In this document: positions 31,396 through 34,720 of the stretch, piece by piece
Numbering within the stretch: position 1 is the first letter of the stretch
How the letters are laid out: each line of letters opens with the position of its first letter
DNA from: Lachnospiraceae bacterium
GTDB lineage: Bacteria > Bacillota > Clostridia > Lachnospirales > Lachnospiraceae
Length of the DNA stretch: 34,720 nucleotides
Reading direction: 5' to 3'
Assembly (NCBI GenBank): GCA_017624835.1
Contig: JAGAMG010000031.1
Span: 1-34,720 of the forward strand
Translations under genes and position numbers: made by a program
Notes under the pieces: generated by a model
What the model saw: only the letters and a program-made list of their open reading frames with translations
Databases searched by the model: none
What the model was told of the DNA's origin: nothing

Positions 31396-31983
31396 CTACA
31401 GAGTGCCCTTTGTACTCAGCACGTCTGCGATTCTTTCATCCATGTCAGTTGCCTGATCCAAAGCCTTGGCAAAGGCCTTAAAGATGGCTTCAATCATATG
31501 ATGATTATTGGTACCTGCAAGCATTTTGATATGAAGATTCATTCCTGCACTGTAGGATACAGCATAGAAAAATTCCCGGATAAGCTCCGTATCCAGATAT
31601 CCCACTCTGGGTACCGTAAACTCACATTCAAAATTCAAATAAGGCCTGCCGCACAAATCAATGGCACAGAGAGCCAAAGCATCGTCCATGGGAAGGATAA
31701 AGTAACCATAGCGCTTCATGCCCTTCTTATCACCGATAGCCTGCTTAATAGCCTCTCCCAGTACAATACCGGCATCCTCAACGGTATGATGTCCATCCAC
31801 CTGTAAGTCACCATTTATCTGACAATCCAAATCAAAGAAGCCATGCTTGGAAAAGCCCTCCAGCATATGGTCAAAAAAACCGATTCCGGTATGAATGGTT
31901 GATTTTCCGCTGCCATCCAAATTCAGTTTCATAGAAATGTCCGTCTCTTTTGTTTTGCGGTTCACTGTTGCTATACGTTCCAT
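31396..31983 (-). CDS. hisB: Imidazoleglycerol-phosphate dehydratase
   Basis: A 195-residue monofunctional HisB, which removes water from imidazole glycerol phosphate in histidine synthesis. Manganese-binding motifs are intact: FDHM (37-40), HHTVED (65-70) and HHMIEA (161-166). It lacks the N-terminal histidinol-phosphatase domain of the enterobacterial bifunctional HisB. The ATG at 31983 has AAAGGAG. It lies 41 bases after hisD and 62 bases before the HisIE fusion. Confidence 0.97.
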   Translation of the reverse strand: MERIATVNRKTKETDISMKLNLDGSGKSTIHTGIGFFDHMLEGFSKHGFFDLDCQINGDLQVDGHHTVEDAGIVLGEAIKQAIGDKKGMKRYGYFILPMDDALALCAIDLCGRPYLNFECEFTVPRVGYLDTELIREFFYAVSYSAGMNLHIKMLAGTNNHHMIEAIFKAFAKALDQATDMDERIADVLSTKGTL

Positions 31984-32024
31984 TTGCCGCTCTCCTTTAT
32001 TATATTCCGCTTGTTTCCAAAACT

Positions 32025-33314
32025 TTACTCGAATCTCACCTTAATACTGTTTGCATGAGCTGTCAAGCCTTCATTTTCTGCAAATAATTCAATATCCTTG
32101 TGTACTTTCTCAAGGGCTTCCTTTGAATAGGAAATAATACTTGTTTTCTTAATAAAATCATCCACATTTACGGGGGAGAAGAATTTTGCGGTTCCGTTGG
32201 TAGGTAAAATGTGGTTGGGACCTGCAAAGTAATCTCCCAAAGGCTCAGAAGCATATTCTCCCAGGAAAATGGCTCCTGCATTTCGGATTTTGGTCATTAC
32301 CTCGAAAGGATTCCTGGTAAGAATCTCCAAGTGCTCGGAAGCAATCTCATTGGCTGCGGCAATTGCTTCAGTCATGTTTTCTGCCAATAAAATATATCCA
32401 TAATTATCCAATGAACTCTGCATTATCTGAGAACGGGATAATTCCTTCACAAAGCCATCCACCTCTACAGAAACCTTTTCGGCCAATTCCTTGGAGGTAG
32501 TAATCAAAATAGCACTTGCCAATTCATCATGCTCTGCCTGGGACAATAAATCCGCTGCTACATAACGGGGATTTGCAGTCTCGTCAGCCAGTACCAAAAT
32601 TTCGCTGGGACCTGCAATGGAATCAATACTTACATAACCATATACAGCTTTCTTTGCCAATGCTACAAAAATATTGCCGGGGCCGGTAATTTTGTCCACC
32701 TTGGGAATGGACTGGGTACCAAATGCCATAGCCGCAATTGCCTGAGCACCGCCCACCTTATAGATGGTATCTACGCCGGCAATATCAGCAGCAACTAAGG
32801 TTCCGGGATTTACTTTTCCATCCGCTCCCGGAGGTGTGGTCATAATAATCTCATCCACACCTGCCACCTTTGCAGGAATTACATTCATCAGTACGCTGGA
32901 TGGGTATGCCGCCTTACCACCGGGCACATATACTCCGGCTTTTTCAATGGCAGTTATTTTCATGCCTAAAATAGTACCATCGGGCTTGGAATCAAACCAA
33001 CTGTTGCGAAGCTGCTTGCTGTGGAATGCTCTGATATTTTCAGCAGATTTACGGATTACCTCAATAAGCTTTGCATCCAGTTTGGAATAAGCTTCGTCAA
33101 TTTCCGCTCTGGAAACCTTAATATTTTCAGGAGTTAATTCAAATTTATCAAATTGCAGGGTGTAATCAAATACAGCCTGATCCCGCGTAGTGCGGACATT
33201 GTCTATAATTTCATTTACAGTGGATTCATATTCTGTATAGTTGTTAGGACTTCTTTTTAACAAATCATTCAGAATACTCTTTTTTGTTTCGTTGGATAAT
33301 TCTACGATTCTCAT
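32025..33314 (-). CDS. hisD: Histidinol dehydrogenase
   Basis: A 429-residue HisD that oxidises histidinol to histidine in two NAD-dependent steps. The zinc ligands Gln259, His262 (LLSQAEHDELASA), Asp361 and His420, and the catalytic pair Glu327-His328 (ASEHLEI) fall within one residue of the E. coli numbering. Gly-rich GPGNIFVALAK (211-221) and GPNHILPT (365-372) are typical. The ATG at 33314 has AAAGG. It lies 33 bases after hisG. Confidence 0.97.
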   Translation of the reverse strand: MRIVELSNETKKSILNDLLKRSPNNYTEYESTVNEIIDNVRTTRDQAVFDYTLQFDKFELTPENIKVSRAEIDEAYSKLDAKLIEVIRKSAENIRAFHSKQLRNSWFDSKPDGTILGMKITAIEKAGVYVPGGKAAYPSSVLMNVIPAKVAGVDEIIMTTPPGADGKVNPGTLVAADIAGVDTIYKVGGAQAIAAMAFGTQSIPKVDKITGPGNIFVALAKKAVYGYVSIDSIAGPSEILVLADETANPRYVAADLLSQAEHDELASAILITTSKELAEKVSVEVDGFVKELSRSQIMQSSLDNYGYILLAENMTEAIAAANEIASEHLEILTRNPFEVMTKIRNAGAIFLGEYASEPLGDYFAGPNHILPTNGTAKFFSPVNVDDFIKKTSIISYSKEALEKVHKDIELFAENEGLTAHANSIKVRFE

Positions 33315-33347
33315 AATATCAGCCTTTCATTTCTCTATGAGTAAGTA

Positions 33348-34007
33348 TTAGCTCTGCTTTTCGGCAAGCTTTTTACGAATTGCCAGTACCAGGGATTTGA
33401 TTCTCTCCGCTTCCATCTGCATACTTACGGGATTTACAATCATTCTTGCGGACAAAGGACAAATCTCCTCCAAAACATCTAAACCATTCTCTTTCAAAGT
33501 TCCGCCGGTTTCCACAATATCTACAATCACATCGGAAAGCTCTACCAGAGGTCCCAATTCTACAGAGCCGTTTAGTTTGATAATATCAACGGTCTGATGC
33601 TTCTTGTCATAAAAATACTCCTTGGCGATATGGGGATATTTGCTGGCAACACGGATTCTTTCATGATGCTTTAACAGTTCTCTGGCTGATTCCGGTCCGC
33701 AGACACACATGCGGCATTTGCCAAAGCCCAAATCCAATACTTCATATACATTTCTGTTTTCTTCTAAAATAGTATCCTTCCCCACTACACCGATATCCGC
33801 TGCACCATATTCTACATAGGTAGGTACGTCAGGACTTTTTGCAAGGAAGAAACGCAGCTTCAATTCTTCATTTACAAAAATCAGTTTACGGGTATCTTTA
33901 TCCTTCATCTCTTCGCAGGTAATACCGATTTCCTCAAAAAGCGCAAGGGTTTTCTGAGCCAATCTTCCTTTTCCCAATGCAAAGGTTAAATATCTTTCTT
34001 CACTCAT
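33348..34007 (-). CDS. hisG: ATP phosphoribosyltransferase, short form (HisG-S)
   Basis: A 219-residue catalytic subunit for the first step of histidine synthesis. It begins with TFALGKGRLAQKT and carries the phosphoribosyl-binding motif DVIVDIVETGGTLKENGL (159-176). The chain stops without the C-terminal regulatory ACT-like domain of long HisG, so it needs HisZ, whose gene overlaps its start by four bases (ATGA, 34004-34007). Feedback inhibition by histidine is therefore expected to act through the HisG-HisZ complex. Confidence 0.97.
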   Translation of the reverse strand: MSEERYLTFALGKGRLAQKTLALFEEIGITCEEMKDKDTRKLIFVNEELKLRFFLAKSPDVPTYVEYGAADIGVVGKDTILEENRNVYEVLDLGFGKCRMCVCGPESARELLKHHERIRVASKYPHIAKEYFYDKKHQTVDIIKLNGSVELGPLVELSDVIVDIVETGGTLKENGLDVLEEICPLSARMIVNPVSMQMEAERIKSLVLAIRKKLAEKQS

Positions 34008-34720
34008 TTGGAAATACTCCTTTCATTGGCAATCAACTCCACAGCAATGCCCTGCTGTCTTAATTGCTTTGCCTGTTGCAGCTTGTTGGCAAAATCTTCC
34101 TGATTTCCGTTTTCATAAGTAATAATCTGTTTTTGATTATTTAGGGAAATTTCCACCTTCTGTCTGGATAATGCCTCTAAAATATCATCCACTACAATTA
34201 CAAAACCGATAGCAGAGGCTTCTTTTCCAAATTGATTCAGAAGATTGTCATATCTGCCTCCCTTTACTACCGCATCACCCACTCCATAGGTATAAGCCTT
34301 AAAAATCACACCTGTATAGTAATTGTATTTGCTGAGCATTCCTAAATCAAAGGAAACATACTCTTCCACACCATAAAGTTTTAACACCTCGTAAAGATTT
34401 TCCAACCTTGCAATGGCATCAAGAGAGCGTTTGTTTTTTACCATTTTCTTTGCTTCGCTTAAGGATTCCCTTGCCTCAAACATATCTGCCAGCTTTAAAA
34501 GATTGGTGTGGTAGGGTTCTTTCACATTTCGCTCTGCCAGCAATTCCTGGGCAGCAAAATAATTTTTGCCGGAAATGCAATTACGAAGCTCTAATTCCGT
34601 ATCCTCGTCCAAACCGGCTTCTTCGCAAAATCCCTTAAAATAATCCACCTCGCCGATGGTTACCTGAAATCTTTCCAGACCGGTATTTTTTAGTGCTTCA
34701 ATTACCAGACTAATCATCTC
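34004..34720 (-). CDS. hisZ: ATP phosphoribosyltransferase regulatory subunit HisZ (5' part outside window)
   Basis: The C-terminal 239 or so residues of HisZ, a histidyl-tRNA synthetase paralogue that lacks tRNA-charging activity and activates short HisG. Recognition rests on SFDLGMLSKYNYYTGVIFKAYTYG and the following GDAVVKGGRYDNLL and IGFVIVVDDI, typical for HisZ. The open frame runs off the right edge. The apparent Met at 34717 is internal, because full HisZ is near 400 residues. It is the first visible gene of the his operon, and the operon promoter lies outside the window. Confidence 0.93.
   Translation of the reverse strand, partial: EMISLVIEALKNTGLERFQVTIGEVDYFKGFCEEAGLDEDTELELRNCISGKNYFAAQELLAERNVKEPYHTNLLKLADMFEARESLSEAKKMVKNKRSLDAIARLENLYEVLKLYGVEEYVSFDLGMLSKYNYYTGVIFKAYTYGVGDAVVKGGRYDNLLNQFGKEASAIGFVIVVDDILEALSRQKVEISLNNQKQIITYENGNQEDFANKLQQAKQLRQQGIAVELIANERSISK

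Overview
The window looks like chromosomal DNA of a low-GC, anaerobic Gram-positive bacterium of the class Clostridia, most likely Lachnospiraceae-like. The reasons are AT-rich intergenic DNA, strong AGGAGG-type ribosome binding sites, some TTG starts, near-consensus sigma-A promoters, a Bacillus-type LexA with GAAC-N4-GTTC boxes, short-form HisG with HisZ, a rubrerythrin, and the neighbouring set B12-binding radical SAM protein / DUF2344 protein / RNase E/G. Family assignments were made by eye from motifs and lengths. I saw no rRNA, tRNA, CRISPR array, insertion sequence or prophage.

Layout. Positions 1-5640 (+) hold a branched-chain amino acid ABC importer. The lipoprotein gene is followed by a terminator and then a second promoter for the two permeases and two ATPases, with a cytidylate kinase-like gene at the end. 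Positions 5700-6980 hold lexA (-) and a divergent small membrane/LysM protein (+). Their shared intergenic DNA carries several LexA boxes, an arrangement like lexA-yneA of Bacillus. Positions 7032-8811 (-) hold a TtcA-like tRNA thiolase and an overlapping tyrosine recombinase with a XerS-like layout. Positions 8996-11471 (+) hold rubrerythrin, an AI-2E-family membrane protein and dtd. Positions 11643-18620 (-) are a carbohydrate operon: TetR regulator, GH2 glycosidase, MelB-type symporter and GH36 alpha-galactosidase. Its promoter is bracketed by two inverted copies of a ~40-bp operator-like element. Positions 18807-27798 (-) are a long co-directional run: MoxR ATPase, DUF58, a membrane protein with a DUF4129-like tail, B12 radical SAM, DUF2344, RNase E/G, NUDIX hydrolase and a D-lactate dehydrogenase-like enzyme. 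A small membrane protein of unknown function diverges at 27985 (+). Positions 28425-29894 (-) hold a chemoreceptor. Positions 30047-34720 (-) are a histidine operon, hisZ (cut by the window edge)-hisG-hisD-hisB-hisIE.

How the genes work together. The clearest unit with new biology is the SOS pair. The LysM/TM gene has a perfect TTGACA-17-TATAAT promoter with one LexA box in the spacer and two abutting boxes just downstream, as expected for a tightly repressed, damage-induced division inhibitor. Other points worth a second look are a HisF-like domain that appears to have lost its catalytic aspartates and is fused to HisIE, the paired operators of the glycosidase operon, and the uncharacterised radical SAM/DUF2344/RNase group outside its usual ribosomal-protein context.
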